Below the pieces are notes generated by a model, which was not told the origin of the DNA, made no database searches, and saw nothing but the letters and a program-made list of their open reading frames with translations. Source: Cacajao melanocephalus (Eukaryota; Chordata; Mammalia; Primates; Pitheciidae). Taken from it: 64,000 nt of DNA. Location: the NCBI GenBank assembly GCA_963573385.1, contig CAUYLG010071607.1, forward strand, positions 1 to 64,000. The letters run 5' to 3'. Within the stretch, counting starts at the first letter, position 1. Each line of letters begins with the position of its first letter. Made by a program: the position numbers and the translations under genes. Positions 10,861 through 61,995 of this stretch are shown here, in pieces.

Positions 10861-13429
10861 TAGGGTATAATTTAGAAAAAAGTATATCAGGAATTTTTTC
10901 AGAAAACTAGGGCATTAAAACTGCAGGGAGCAAGTTCTTGTAGCAACTTCGTGATTAGTATGTATTTTATATTCACAGCCTGCAAATAATTCTCATTTTC
11001 ATAGTATGACTCATTTGATCAGCTAAACATGATCTCAAGACAGCACTTGTGCTACTAAAAGTGAAATGCTAGCTACTATAAATACCATCTTTTAAAGGTG
11101 CCTTTTAAGTTATTAAATGGGACCCAAGTAAAATAAAATGTTTCAATTAATAACAAATATGGACAATTTATGGTTAATGGTTAATATGAGTAAACTATAT
11201 AGAGATTCTCCTTTTCCCATTTAATTTTTTATACTGGATTGGGCACTAAGTCATCTTTCCTCTAACTTCTTAATTTGTATAGAGGCAATCCCTCCTCTCC
11301 TTTTCCACACCAGCTGTTTGTATTTACCTTTGCTGATACCCTCTGCTTAGTCACTTAGTCACTTAGTCACTCCCTTCCTGGTCCTCCATTCTCAAAACTA
11401 CTATTAGGATGATTTTTCCAAAACACAATTCTGATCCTGGGTAGGACTAGACCTGAGAAAGAGAGAGAGAGATCCCATGTTTGCAAGGCACATGGAAAAA
11501 GACCCCAGGGCAGGGGAGAACTTGGCCTAGAGTATGTGCTCAGTGAACAGGAAGATTGAAAAATCTGACCACAGGATTCATTGGGGAGACTGTTTGTGCT
11601 GCAGGAGAGGTTCCTGCCAGGGTGCTGAAGGAGATGAGACCAGGCAGGAAAGACAAGCCAGGCCTATGACTTTGAAGCTGTGGCTGAAAGTTTTCATTTG
11701 ACATGTGGAGAAAAAGTGAGAAGCTACTCAAGGATTCTGAGCACTGCAGTGATGAGAATAGAACATTAGATCTATTTTCCTTCCCCAACTTTCCTGATAT
11801 AACAATAAGCACTATTGTCCACTTTTAGAAGACTTGGATGAAAGCAGGCATTTGAATTTTCTCTTAGGCTGTTAGCTCAATTCATTTAATATTTAGTCAA
11901 GTTAGTAATATCTAAGAAGTGTGCATATGCTGCTTTTTGTTATTGTTTAAATAAATTCACCCTTTAAGACCAAATGACTTGTTTAAGGTTACTGTGAGCT
12001 AAAAAAAAAATCTGGCCATCACCATTACTTCCTGGCTCCACCCTCTGTGATGGCAGATAAGGAGCCCTTTCACCCAACCTTTGAAAGCCTGGGGCCACGG
12101 CCGCAGGAAAGTTCTTCCCCATTCTCTCCCTTGCTATTCTCTGATAGGCAGATAAGGACCCTGGGACTCAGAAAGGAAATCTACAAAAGAAATATTCTAG
12201 AAAAAATAAAAGCCATTAGGATTTAAATACATTACCCCCTTTTATGTAATAGAAATTTTAAAAATATTAATAGCTATGATACAATGTTCCATTTTTTTAG
12301 TTAATATTACTATAGAAAAGAAGAATTCAAAGTCAGGAAATGAAATAGCAAAAAGGTAATTTGATAAATGAGAAGAAGCAATTGTACCTCCCACTTTCCA
12401 GAGCACCAGCAATCTTACCTTTTTGCCCTCTCTCCATCACAAGCATGAAAAATCTTCATGAATTATACTGCATGCTCTCATTACTGTACATCCTATTACT
12501 GTATATCTAATTACCTTCTCATGAACAGTTACTTAAAGGGAAATGTTTTCTAGCATAAAAACAACACATCTGAAATATTAGACCTGAAAAGGAAGGTCTA
12601 CAAAACAATATTGGCAGAGGAAAAAAACTAGTTTATAATAGTTCCCCTACTATGGGCCCTGCACCTAATCCTTGATCTCATTTTCAGGCCTTTGTTCAGA
12701 CTCAGAGTAAGAAGTAGGGTACAAGATTTTGAAACCAGCTTCACTTGCACCCTAAAAACTTGTGGATGGCTGTTTGAATGTGTAAAGATTGGTAAATAAA
12801 GGGATTCATGAGAGTGAAAAAAAAAAAAAAAGATTTAGAAGCAGCAGCTCTCTGCTAAAGATACCAAAATAGAACTAAGTTGTCTTGTTCTATGTATTTC
12901 TATGTATGACTTGTCTGAAATCAGGATCTATTTTTCCTTCTCTTTCTGGAGAGAAGCTCCTCTTGTATGGAAGTTCTTTCACACTAGTCTTTTAGGTAGC
13001 GCTCCCAAACAACAGGGGGAAACAACCAGTCGGGTCTTTCTGAGGCCTCTGGTCTCTGTGAAAAGGAGAATCACCAAAGTTGAACTTGCCCTAAAATGCT
13101 GCCTTCACCACAACATCACCTTCCTGCTACCATCTTGCTTTAAGACAGTGAATTTTGTTGGGCCTAAAGCAGAGCCAAAGAGCTCCATGGAGCAAAGAGA
13201 ACATGAGAATGTGAGGAAATCTGGGTAATCATAGCCACTGTGCACCTTCCAAGCTTTGGGAGAGCTAAGGGAATCCCTGCTGGGCCTTGGTTTCCTTGAG
13301 TATACAATAAGAGAATTTTACCATGTTATCTCTAAGGCTGTTTTCATTCTAGAGTTGCATTATTCCATACTATCTCATATCCTTCCCCGGCAGATCAAAA
13401 AGTGGAGTGTATAGTGGAGACTACACTAG
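10861..13429. other. Intron, no gene seen
   Basis: AT-rich intronic sequence. Only a short tandem repeat of the 8-mer CTTAGTCA (three copies, 11346-11369) and an A-tract near 12819-12832 stand out. Open frames at 11540-11812 (-) and 12902-13228 (+) look like chance. Confidence 0.5.
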
Positions 13430-13580
13430 TTTGGATGTAAAGAGTCCACCTGCATTCTATTGTTGGCTCTGCCACTTAGCAGTTGAGCACTGAAGTCAAG
13501 TCACTGAATTTGTTCTTACTGTAGGGCCATCATAGGGATAATATGAAATAACATTCATACATTAGTAAGTTTGTAGTACA
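13430..13580 (+). repeat. MIR SINE, sense
   Basis: The block ttggctctgccacttagcag followed by caagtcactgaatttgttct matches the MIR core. Confidence 0.65.
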
Positions 13581-13619
13581 TAATGAACCACACCAAAATT
13601 TAGCTTATAAAAATTAAAA

Positions 13620-13990
13620 TTATTTTCCATGATTCTGTATGTCAGCTGGGTTGTTTTTCTGATCTGGGCTGGTACAGTTGGTCTCTAAAATCTGCAAGTG
13701 GCTTGGCTGGGGCTACGTGGTCCAACATGGCTTTACTCACGTGTCTGGCAGGTGGCAGGCTGGTTGTTTAAGAGGCTCAACTGAGATTCTTCATCTCTGC
13801 TCCATGTGTCTCGCATCCTCCAGGAGCCCGGCCTGGCCTTGCCTTCATTACATGGTGGTTTCAGGGTTCCAAAGAACAGAATGGAGCTCCAGATGTACAG
13901 GTGTTTTTTAAACCTCTGCGTGCATCACATTTACAAATTTCCCATTGGCTAAAGAAAGGCATATGGCTAAGCCCAGAGTCAAGGAATGCA
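13620..13990. repeat. Old interspersed repeat, family not named
   Basis: The run of ctgggttgtttttctgatct, acatggctttactcacgtgt and tctcgcatcctccaggagcc resembles a common ancient LTR/DNA-type repeat that I recall but cannot name. The open frame at 13678-13911 is contained in it. 13990-15290 beyond it shows nothing further. Confidence 0.4.
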
Positions 13991-15289
13991 CTTGATGAGA
14001 AGAGCTTCAAAGAATTTACGTCCATTTTGTAATTAACCGAAACACACTAAAAAGAAATTTTAAAATTATGGAATTTATTATAAATTATTTAAGTTCCACT
14101 TGTAAATATTTGGCTTAATTTTTTCCAATTTTAAAAATACCTTTGTTGCTGCATTATCCACTAACAGTTCTTCATAAGATGTTAAAAATGCCTTGACTGA
14201 TTTATCTGAATAATTCATTGTCACTAGAGTCACCAACTGGGCCTTAGAATGTGAGGAAGAAGAGGTAAAGTAAAGGCAGGAGAGTGGAGGTACATGGGCA
14301 GTGTGAGAGCACCAGACTCAGGGCAATGTAAGCGTCCAAAATACCCCAGATTGTGCCAAAAAACACTGGTTTCATAGTCTTTCCAGGCTGACTGTGGTAA
14401 TGAGGGTGGTAGAATTCAAGTAACTGCAGGGAACTGACAACCTGTGTCATAAAGATCTGCGTAAAGAAAAGATATCCTATTAGTAATTCTGGTAGGTTAG
14501 AACATGATGTATGGTGTGACGAAAGCTGATAGGAAACAAGGACTGGAACTAAGAAGTAAGTGAGCATGAAAATCTGGCCTGACTTACAGGAAAGCTCCTA
14601 TAATGGCATTCATCTGTTGGACATTGTCAAGGGGAGTTCGCTGATCAGCCAATGTAGCCAAATGGAGATGGTGGGTCAGGAACAGTCAGGATAATTAAAG
14701 GCAAACATTGGCGCCAAAGTTCTAAGCCAGTCATAGCAGAATTGCAGTCAATGGCTGAGGGTGTTGGGAGAAACATTCTCTATCAAGATGACTGGCAAGA
14801 GCTAAGCAAAATCCAGGGCCACAGGAAACTAGATGGAATCTAGAGCAGTTTCCAGTAATATAAAGTATGGGTGTACTGAATGGAACTGAAGCCTCACCCA
14901 ACAGCCTGAGCCAGTAGAACAAAGACTGGAGAAAGCTGAGACTAGGATCATTGGCAGCAGACACTCAGGACTCACTTCAGGAACACTGGGTTTGTGCTAG
15001 CACTAATCATTCTGGATCCACCTACTGCTGACAGGCTTCTTGCCCTCTTCAGGACTGACTCAGTTTTTGGATGGGTCTGCACCTTAATGCAGAAAGGGTT
15101 GGTTACTCCCGGCTGACAGGAACTGAGAGCCCTTCTGCCTTTATCTCGGATCTGCTTACTTACTACAAATCAGATAGAGTTACAGCTCTGAGAACTATGG
15201 AGACAGGCCTGAGTAGAAAGGCCAGTTTTATCACCCACTGTCAGCGTGATATAGGGATGTTTATTCCCATGTTCATCAATCAGCTTATG

Positions 15290-15415
15290 TAAAATGCAGA
15301 TCATAATCATACCTACCATGAAGGATGCTGAGAGAATTGATGAGTTCAGTTAATGGACATGGAGGGCATAGAAAAGTGCCAGGCTCATGGTAAGTGTTAC
15401 ATAATTACCATGATG
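15290..15415 (+). repeat. MIR SINE, sense
   Basis: aaatgcagatcataatcata, then tgagttcagttaatggacat and agtgccaggctcatggtaag follow the MIR 3' half order. 15420-16340 beyond it holds nothing recognisable. Confidence 0.6.
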
Positions 15416-16339
15416 AGTCTGCTATCCCTTTGCTAAGATTTTCCGCTATGAGACTTAAGAGGAAGATCAGATTTCCTACACTCAGAGGTCCTAGAAAATT
15501 TGTTTTATCAAATAGTGTGGCCATCCAATTTTAATTAATATTAAGCAGGTTTGGCTAAAGCCTCTGAAAAGGGAATTATTTAGCTTTTACTGAAGGTTTT
15601 TCTTTGTATTTGGCAGTTGTAGTCAAGTATGTTTAACACTGCAAAATGAAAAAAAATTCCAAGCATGACTTTATGACGGCACTTGGAGGCACCTTCTGGT
15701 GTCTCCTTCTGGAAGACAATTTGTCAAGGCCAGCAGAGTACCTATGAACCAGGGGACATAACAGACATTAAAATATAGGATACAAAATGGAAAATTATAT
15801 AGCTCAATATTAAGAGGCAAAGAGTGACATTTGCATAATTTCATAAGCTTTGTCTCCCAACTGTTTTCTGACGATTGTATGCCCCTCACCTGTGCTTCCC
15901 CCAAAGAGAAATATATCTTGAGCAGCTGTACACAAGTGATCAAATAAAGCAAAATATTTAAAGCCTTCCATTTAAAGTGAGCATCTGCTATGCATCTGCC
16001 CCTGAAACTTAATCAAAAAAATCTCTTTTCTGTTTCTATACAGCCCAAGTGCACTATCTTGAGTATTTCTATTAGCCATGTACTCTAAAAGTAAGACTTC
16101 TCAGTGGTCAGCTGTAGCAAGGGGCTACAAAGAGAAGTTCAAGGATTTAGGGGGTGAGGGACGGTCACACACAGGCTTTAGATATCACCGTGGATGTGTA
16201 TGATAACATAGTTGTATAATTTTTACTCTGCTCCACGGCATCTAGAGATAAAAGAGGTGTCATGGGGGACCAAATGAGGTCTCTTCCCTGAAAAATAAAA
16301 TCAGAAAATAGTGGGATACAGAATAACACCTCAGAGCAC

Positions 16340-16530
16340 TGTACTACTTTAAAGTGTACAAAGAACTTGCAGGAACATTTTATCAGTTAATTCTCAAGTT
16401 GTATGGCTTTCTGAATTAATATCTACATTTGACAAATGATGGACTTGAGACATATGGGAGATCACTGACTCGTTCAAGGTCATAGTGCTAGTTAACAGCT
16501 GATGCTTGGACTCATGGTAGGCTTTTTTCC
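16340..16530 (+). repeat. MIR-like SINE, sense
   Basis: acatttgacaaatgatggac, then gttcaaggtcatagtgctag match the MIR segment around the TGAGGAAACTGAGG and AGGTCACACAGCTA positions, heavily diverged. Confidence 0.55.
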
Positions 16531-16684
16531 AATCTCCTGTCCCACGGGTCACTCGCTAAATCACTTTGACATTCATTCTACTTTCTTGGTTTGGAGAAAC
16601 AGAGTCCAGTCAAGTCCAGTTTGGCTAGAATACATATTCATGTTGAGATTCCAGGAAAAGAAAACAATGTAAGTAGAGTGTTAC

Positions 16685-16724
16685 TGTGTGTGTGTGTGGT
16701 GGGGTGGGGGAGGTGGGGTAGGGG
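16685..16724 (+). repeat. TG repeat fused to a G-quadruplex motif
   Basis: A short (TG)n run (16686-16698) leads into four G runs at 16701-16704, 16706-16710, 16715-16718 and 16721-16724, separated by loops of 1, 4 and 2 nt. This fits the standard intramolecular G4 pattern on the LAMA1 sense strand, so the pre-mRNA could also fold. Confidence 0.75.
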
Positions 16725-16793
16725 TCAGTGATGGTGGTTCCTGAACTTGGATTCCCAGATGTAATTAGTTCTAAAAGCCTGACAATGAGTCAG

Positions 16794-16917
16794 TATCACC
16801 CACTCAACTATGGAAAATGCAAGTGGCTACTCTTTAAGTATCTGTGGAAATTTGAAGTCCAGTCTCTATAAAAATTTAGAATAGCCATTTGCATTTCCCA
16901 TAGTTGAGTGGGTGATA
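16794..16917. repeat. 36-bp inverted repeat, 52-nt loop
   Basis: Arms 16794-16829 and 16882-16917 are reverse complements at 34 of 36 positions. The shared arm begins TATCACCCACTCAACTATGG. Transcribed on either strand it would give a long near-perfect hairpin with one wobble and one mismatch. Not attributable to any repeat family I know. Confidence 0.85.
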
Positions 16918-16924
16918 TTTCAGG

Positions 16925-17965
16925 ATAAATCACAAAAAAAGTCCTTCTCATTCTAAATTTGTGTGTGCTTTCTTCCCTTTATCACTGGAACCTGTGTGGT
17001 AGCTCTATTAGATTTACTTCAAGTACAAGTTAAAGAAAACCTTATCTACTTCACATTCTCTTGTGTGCTCTTCTGTAACTTAAAAAAAGTGAATTATTTA
17101 GCTACAGAGATAAGTGAAGTCTACGTATTCCCTATTATAAAATACAAACTATGACTCTTCAAAATTGTAATGCAACACTCAAATTGTGTGCTTTGTTAAT
17201 TAGATGGTGATCAACTGTATCCTTTTATGTGTCCCAGCCATAGGCAAAAGCAGGTTAGTTTTCTCAGACACTCATGAGGACAACCATGCCTATTACCTCC
17301 ATCTACTGTCTTTCTAAGGACACCACTGCCCTGGGGAGTTTGTATTCTTCCAGTAGAAGTCAGTCTGTCAAAGACACAGACAATGGTATATCCATTCTCT
17401 GATTCTCCAATGAGCCATGCCTTTTCAAGGAAAAGGGCATTTGATTGTGTGTCCCAATTTTCTCAAGATGATCAACAAGAAATTTTCTAAGGTCTCAAAT
17501 CTCCTTTTCCTGGAAAATCATGAAGAGAAATGAGTGTTAATGCAGGATGGGGTTTTTGTTATCTCATTTAATTCCCTCATTTAATAAATGAAAGAAGTAA
17601 GCCTAAATAAATACTTACAGCAATTTAGATGATAAGAGATAAGTGATTATGAGTCATTCTTTGTACAGATGAGTACTAGACTTAAATGGTGCTTCAGAAA
17701 AATTAATAAGGCAATAAAACATCAATTGGATAGGAAAGATCAGAACAGAAAAGGAAAGCTTAAATGCACTTGGAATAATCCAGGGGTAAAATAGTGAAGT
17801 ATTAAAAGTCAAGATAAGGTAATGACAGCCAGTTATTGTGAAGGAAGTAGGAATGTACACAGAGGTGTGAATCCACAACACATATCAAGGAACATGCCTC
17901 AGATTTGTGTGGATAACTGCAAGGAAGGCTGCTGGTATATTTGGGATTTTTTTGTCTGTTACTTG
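16925..17965. other. Intron, no gene seen
   Basis: No recognised repeat or exon. The open frame 17654-17881 (-) has no similarity I can name. Confidence 0.5.
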
Positions 17966-19471
17966 AAGAAATTTATTTTTTAATTTTTGTGAGTACAAGT
18001 AGGTGGATATTCATGGAGTACATGAGATATTTCGATACAGGCATACAATGCTTGCTGTGCTATCAAATATCAGATCTTATTCTTTCTAAATGTATTTTTG
18101 TGCCCATTAACCATCCTCGTGTCCTCCTCCACTACTCTTCCCAGCCTCTAGTAACCACCATTCTGCTATCTCCATGAGTTCATTTGTTGTAATTTTTAGC
18201 TCCCACAAATAAGTGAAAAGAAGTGAAGTTTGTCTTTCTATACCTGGTTATTTCACTTATCATAATGACCTCCAATTCTACACGTGTTCTTGCCAATGAC
18301 AGAAACTCATTCATTTGTATGGTGGAATAGTACTCCATTGAGCATATGTACCACATCTTGTTTATCCATTTATCTGTTGATATATACATAGGTTGCTTCC
18401 AAATCTTGTCTATTTTGCATAGTGTTGCAGTAAACATAGAAGTGCAAGCATATCTTCAATATACCTATTTCCTTTCTTTCTAGCAGTAGGATTGCTGGAT
18501 CATGAAGTAGTTCTACTTTTAGTTTTTTGAATGACTTCCAAACTGTTCTTTACAGTAGCTGTACAAATTTCCATTACCACCAACAGTGTACAAGGATTCT
18601 CTTTTCTCCACATCCTCATCAGCATTCATGATTGCTTATATTTTGGATAAATGCCATTTTAACTAAAGTGAGATGATATGTCATTGGGCTTTTCATTTGC
18701 ATTTCTTTGATGATAAATGATGTTGAGCACTTTTTCATATATCTGCTTGTGATTTAATGTCTTTTTTAGAGAAATAGCTTTTCAGAAATTTTTCCGATTA
18801 ATTATCAAACTATTAGATTTTTGTCCTATAGACCTAATTAAGAAGCTTACAAATTCTGGTTTTCAATCCTTTTTCAGGTGGATAGTTTGCAAATATTTTC
18901 TTCCATTTTGCGGGTTGTCTCTTCACTTTGTTGTTTCCTTTGCTTTAAAAAGGCTGTTTATATTTACTTTTTTTTTTTTTTAATGGAGTCTCACTCTGTT
19001 GTCCAGGCTGGATTGCAGTGGTGCAATCTTGGCTCACTTCAACTGCTGCCTCCCAGGTTCAAGTGATTCTTCTGTCTTGGCCTCCTGAGTAGCTAAAACT
19101 ACAGGTGCTCACCACCACATCTGGCTAATTTTTGTATTTGTAGTAGAGATGGGGATTCTACCATGTTGGCTAGGCTGGTTGCAAACTCCTGACCTCAAAT
19201 GACCCACCAGCTTCAGCCTCCCAAGGTGCTAGGATTACAAGCATGAGACACCATGCACAGTTGTTCTACAGAAGCTTTTTAACTTGATAAGATTATTTGT
19301 CCATTTATGCTTGGTTGCCTGTGCTTGTGGGATATTATTCAAGAAATCCTTGCTCCGACCAATGTCCTGGAGAATTTCCCAATGTGTTGGAAATTTTATA
19401 GTTTGATGTATTAAAGTCTTCAATCCATTTTAATTTTTTGTAATATGGTGAGACATTGAGGTCTTAGATTC
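17966..19471 (-). mobile_element. L1 fragment, antisense, split by an Alu
   Basis: L1 3' UTR and ORF2 end in reverse orientation. 17966-18967 and 19263-19471 are halves of one element separated by the Alu at 18968-19262, and the THE1 LTR begins where it stops. The minus-strand open frame 18180-18437 contains the L1 ORF2 C-terminal signature (MWYICSMEYYSTIQ). Confidence 0.85.
18968..19262 (-). mobile_element. Alu, antisense, inside L1
   Basis: Oligo-T start, then tggagtctcactctgttgtc and the full two-monomer Alu in reverse, somewhat diverged. It is the first Alu in the window. Confidence 0.92.
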
Positions 19472-20194
19472 TGATATGATTTGGCTATGTCCCCACCCAA
19501 ACCTCATTTTGAAGTGTAGCTCCCATAATTCTCACACGTTGTGGAAGGGACCTGGTGGGAGATAATTGAATCATGGCTGTGGTTTCCCCATACTCTTCTC
19601 ATGGTAGTGAATAAGTCTTATGAGATCTGATGGTTTTATAAGGGGAACCCCTCTCACTTATTCTCTTCTCCAGTCTGGCACCATGTGAGATGTGCCTTTT
19701 ACCTTCCACCATGATTGTGAGGCCTCCCCAGCCATGTAGAACTCTGCATCCATTAAACCTCTTTTTCTTTACTATTTACCCAGTTTTGGCTATGTCTTTA
19801 TCAGCAGCATGAAAACAGACTAATATGGTAAATTGGTACTGGTAGAGTGGGATGCTGCTGTAAAGACATCAAAAAATGTGGAAGCATCTTTAGAACTGGG
19901 TAACAGGCAGAGGTTGGGACAGTTTGGAGGGCTCAGAAGAAGACAGGAAAATATGGGAAAGTTTGGAACTTCCTAAGGACTTGTTTAATAGCTTTGACCA
20001 AAATGCTGATAATGATATGGACAAAGAAATCTAGGCTGAGGTGGTCTCAGATAGAAATAAGGAACTTGTTTGGAACTGGAGTAAAAGTGATTCTTGCTAT
20101 GTTTTAGCAAAGAGACAGGTAGCATTTTGCCCCAGCCCTAGAGATTTCTGGAATTTTAAAATTCAGGGAGGTAACTTAGGGTATCTGGAAATTT
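19472..20194 (+). mobile_element. THE1 LTR (MaLR) with part of its interior
   Basis: The LTR at 19472-19826 starts tgatatgatttggctatgtc and ends at the caggacta-type edge. The interior continues from 19827 (aattggtactggtagagtgg, then aacaggcagaggttgggaca) to about 20194, where an antisense L1 end follows. The THE1 interior is truncated, and the 93-residue open frame at 20041-20322 spans this junction and is not a gene. Confidence 0.88.
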
Positions 20195-20335
20195 TGTTTT
20201 TAAATTGTTGTACTGTAAGTTCTGGGGTATGTGTGCAGAACATGAAGGTTTGTTACATAGGTATACACGTGCCATGGTGGTTTGCTGCATCCATCACCCC
20301 ATCATCTATGTTAGGTATTTAGCCTAATGCTCCAG
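20195..20335 (-). mobile_element. Short L1 3' fragment, antisense
   Basis: actgtaagttctggggtatg, then gtttgttacataggtataca is the reverse of the young L1 3' UTR; the piece is only about 140 bp. Confidence 0.85.
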
Positions 20336-21568
20336 AGTCTATGCTCAATTCCTCTGCTTACTGCAAAAGTGGTTATAAAATAAAAGTCCCTGAGTCTTGG
20401 CAGAGCAGATTCAGAATATCCAGCCAAGCTTAGATTTCCTACTCCCAGATAGTGGATGGATCTCTGTGACTAGATCAAGATCCCTTGCTCCTTCCTTTTT
20501 TGAAAGGAGATTTATCCTTGAAATCCATCAGCCCCTCAAACAATTTTGTGAAATTGGCCACCCCTCCCATTATTCATTCGTGCCCAGATATGACATAACT
20601 CCAACCTAAGCTGAATATTAAAAATGTAGAGGAGACCTTGAAAAAGTAAGACCTAAGGGAAGAATCCTGTGTTTGAAGCAGTAACATGAGGGAGTTTGGG
20701 GCAGCTTAATGTAAATTGCTGAATTACATATTGATTCCCTGATGACTCCAGACTTTCCCCCCAAAACAAAGTAGTTAAGATGCCACACTTAGATGTGTGA
20801 TCTTGGATGTGTAATTCTTTTTATGATTTCAAGCTTCAACTGTGAATTGAACTCATGGGGTTGTTGTGAGAATTAAAAATGCCTATACCCCTTAAACACT
20901 TCAGATCACTTTGTTTCTGTCACAATAAGTTTCATCCTTTCTATCAGGGAGGAGCCTATGAGGGATGGTATAGTTCTGAGATAATATCATAATAATTTAA
21001 GGACTATACCTACCCCTTCAGATACCCTGTCTCTGTTTACCACTAAAGTTTTGTCTCCAAATGAGGAATGTCTTCTAGGTCATCAGCAACATCCATCCAT
21101 TTATCCATCCATCAATTTATTCATATATGCATTTGTTCACCTGTATGACAAACATTCAAGCTTCTACCATACTTTGGGTAGATTGAGTAGCAGATGTAAT
21201 TACTGTCTCCTTTTCTCTGGTAGAGAAACCTCTGGATAAACTTAGCTGGGCCAATGTCCAGCGTGGCCATTGACTATCAATTTGATTTTGAGAAATGTTA
21301 AAACAGAAATACTATGTTTCTCTCAGGATTACTGTAAAAATGAAACAAAATACCTGCAACACAGGGCCTAGCTCATTAGAGAATATAACTTACTAACATC
21401 CTCCCTTCAGTGGTTCAGGGCATTCTTTATAGCTGCCAATATGTTTTCCAAAAGTTTTACTTTTATTCTGCCACTGATTTATTAAGAAACTGTCTCTGTC
21501 ATTTGTTTTCTTCAGTAATTTTATTTCTAATGTAGGTTTAGTTTCTTGGCTGAGTAATTTCTTTTTTG
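20336..21568. other. Intron with MIR-like scraps and CATC repeat
   Basis: No exon seen. Two diverged MIR-like blocks (about 20850-20940 and 21285-21400) and a short imperfect (CATC)n run at 21090-21112 are the only features. Confidence 0.45.
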
Positions 21569-22163
21569 TTTTTTATTATACTTTAAGTTCTGGGGCACAT
21601 GTGCCGAATGTGCAGGTTTGTTACATAGGTATACATGTGCCATGGTGGTTTGCTGCATCCATCATCCCATCATCTACATCAGGTGTTTCTACTAATGTCA
21701 TCCCTCCTCCAGCTCCACCCCCTGTTATTCCTTCCTTAGTCCCCAACCCCCTGACAGGCCCCAGTGTGTGATGTTCCCCTCCCTGTGTCCATGTGTTCTC
21801 ATTGTTAAACACCCACTTAAGAACGAGAACATATGGTGTTTGGTTTTCTGTTCATCAGTTTGCTGAGAATGATTATTTCCAGCTTCATCCACGTCCCTGT
21901 AAAGAAAGTGAACTCATCCCTTTTTATGGCTGCATAGTATTCCATGGTGTATATGTGCCACATTTTCTTTATCCAGTCTATCATTGATGGGCATTTGGGT
22001 TGGTTCCAAGTCTTTGCCGTTGTGAACAGTGCTGCAATAAACATACGTGTGCATGTGTCTTTATAATAGAATGATTTATAATCCTTTGGGTGTATACCCA
22101 GTAATGGGATTGCTGGGCCAAATGGTGTTTCTAGCTCTAGATCCTCGAGGAATCGCCACACTA
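21569..22163 (-). mobile_element. L1 3' end, antisense, 5'-truncated
   Basis: About 595 bp of a young-looking L1 in reverse, from attatactttaagttctggg to the ORF2 C-terminus. The 114-residue minus-strand frame 21817-22161 is the intact-looking end of ORF2 (for example MWHIYTMEYYAAIKRDEF) but lacks the enzymatic domains. A (TG)n run at 22182-22213 follows. Confidence 0.9.
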
Positions 22164-22289
22164 TTTTTTCATTTATGAATTTTGTGTGTGTGCGTGTGTG
22201 TGTATGTGTGTGTACTGTGATGGTTTATCTATACATATGGATATCTAATCTCTATCAACGTATACAAACATCACCCTAAAATGTATAGC

Positions 22290-22630
<341 letters not shown>

Positions 22631-22861
22631 TTAGAAGAAGTTTATGGGTTTAAGTTTGGACTTAAGTACCTCATCAAGCAAACGTTTGATTGGAAGCGAT
22701 AGGCTGATTAAAATAAATTCTCTCTATCCATTAAAGAAAATTGTCTTTGGTCTTGACTAGAAGATACTTTTAGACCCAGTCTGAGTTACTTTACATTTTT
22801 GGAAATTATAAACAACCTTTCCTTTTACAAATAGTAAAAACCTCAGTAAAAATAACAGCTG

Positions 22862-23070
22862 AGGACAGCTAAGCGTCAGCCTCTGGGCTGCTGACTTCAC
22901 GGCCATCGTCTTGTTTCATTCTCGTAACAGCACCAGGAGGTAAATATCACTGTTTCCCAGCTGTTACCGGCAGTGCTGGGGGTGTCTGGGCCTATCCACC
23001 ACCTGGCGGAATCAGGTCTAAAACCAGCTTGCCTGATTTCGTGTTCTTAACTCCTAGACACTAACGTCTC
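22862..23070 (+). repeat. MIR SINE, sense
   Basis: cttgtttcattctcgtaaca, aggaggtaaatatcactgtt and the final cctgatttcgtgttcttaac follow the MIR order. The rest, to exon 1 at 23442, shows nothing else. Confidence 0.55.
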
Positions 23071-23441
23071 ATAGGCCATACAAATGAGTAAGGTTTACTC
23101 TCTGTATTCTATATACTTGGGTTTTAAAGTGAATTGAGGGCCTTCACAGTATAGGCTCTAGAAGAACCTGTAGTTTAATAGCCAATTAGGCTGCTTTTTA
23201 AAACGTACCCATCTTTTCTTATGCTGAGTGAGTTATAAATTATTTCATCAACTAGTTAGTTTATTTCTAACCCCAAAATACTAACCTCGGCTTGCGTGAT
23301 AGTGCTCATCTTTACTCTATATTCTGGAATGTATGTTGTTGTTTATAAGCAGCAACAATGGAATACTGAAACTTGCATTTTATTTAAAGTCAAACTAATT
23401 ACTTAAAGTCAAACTAACCTGAGAGTTTATTTTTCCACCAG

Positions 23442-61995
<38,554 letters not shown>

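Noticed and set aside
21817..22161. 114-residue minus-strand open frame with intact L1 ORF2 end
   Set aside because: Only the C-terminus of ORF2 remains; endonuclease and reverse transcriptase are absent, so the element is dead.
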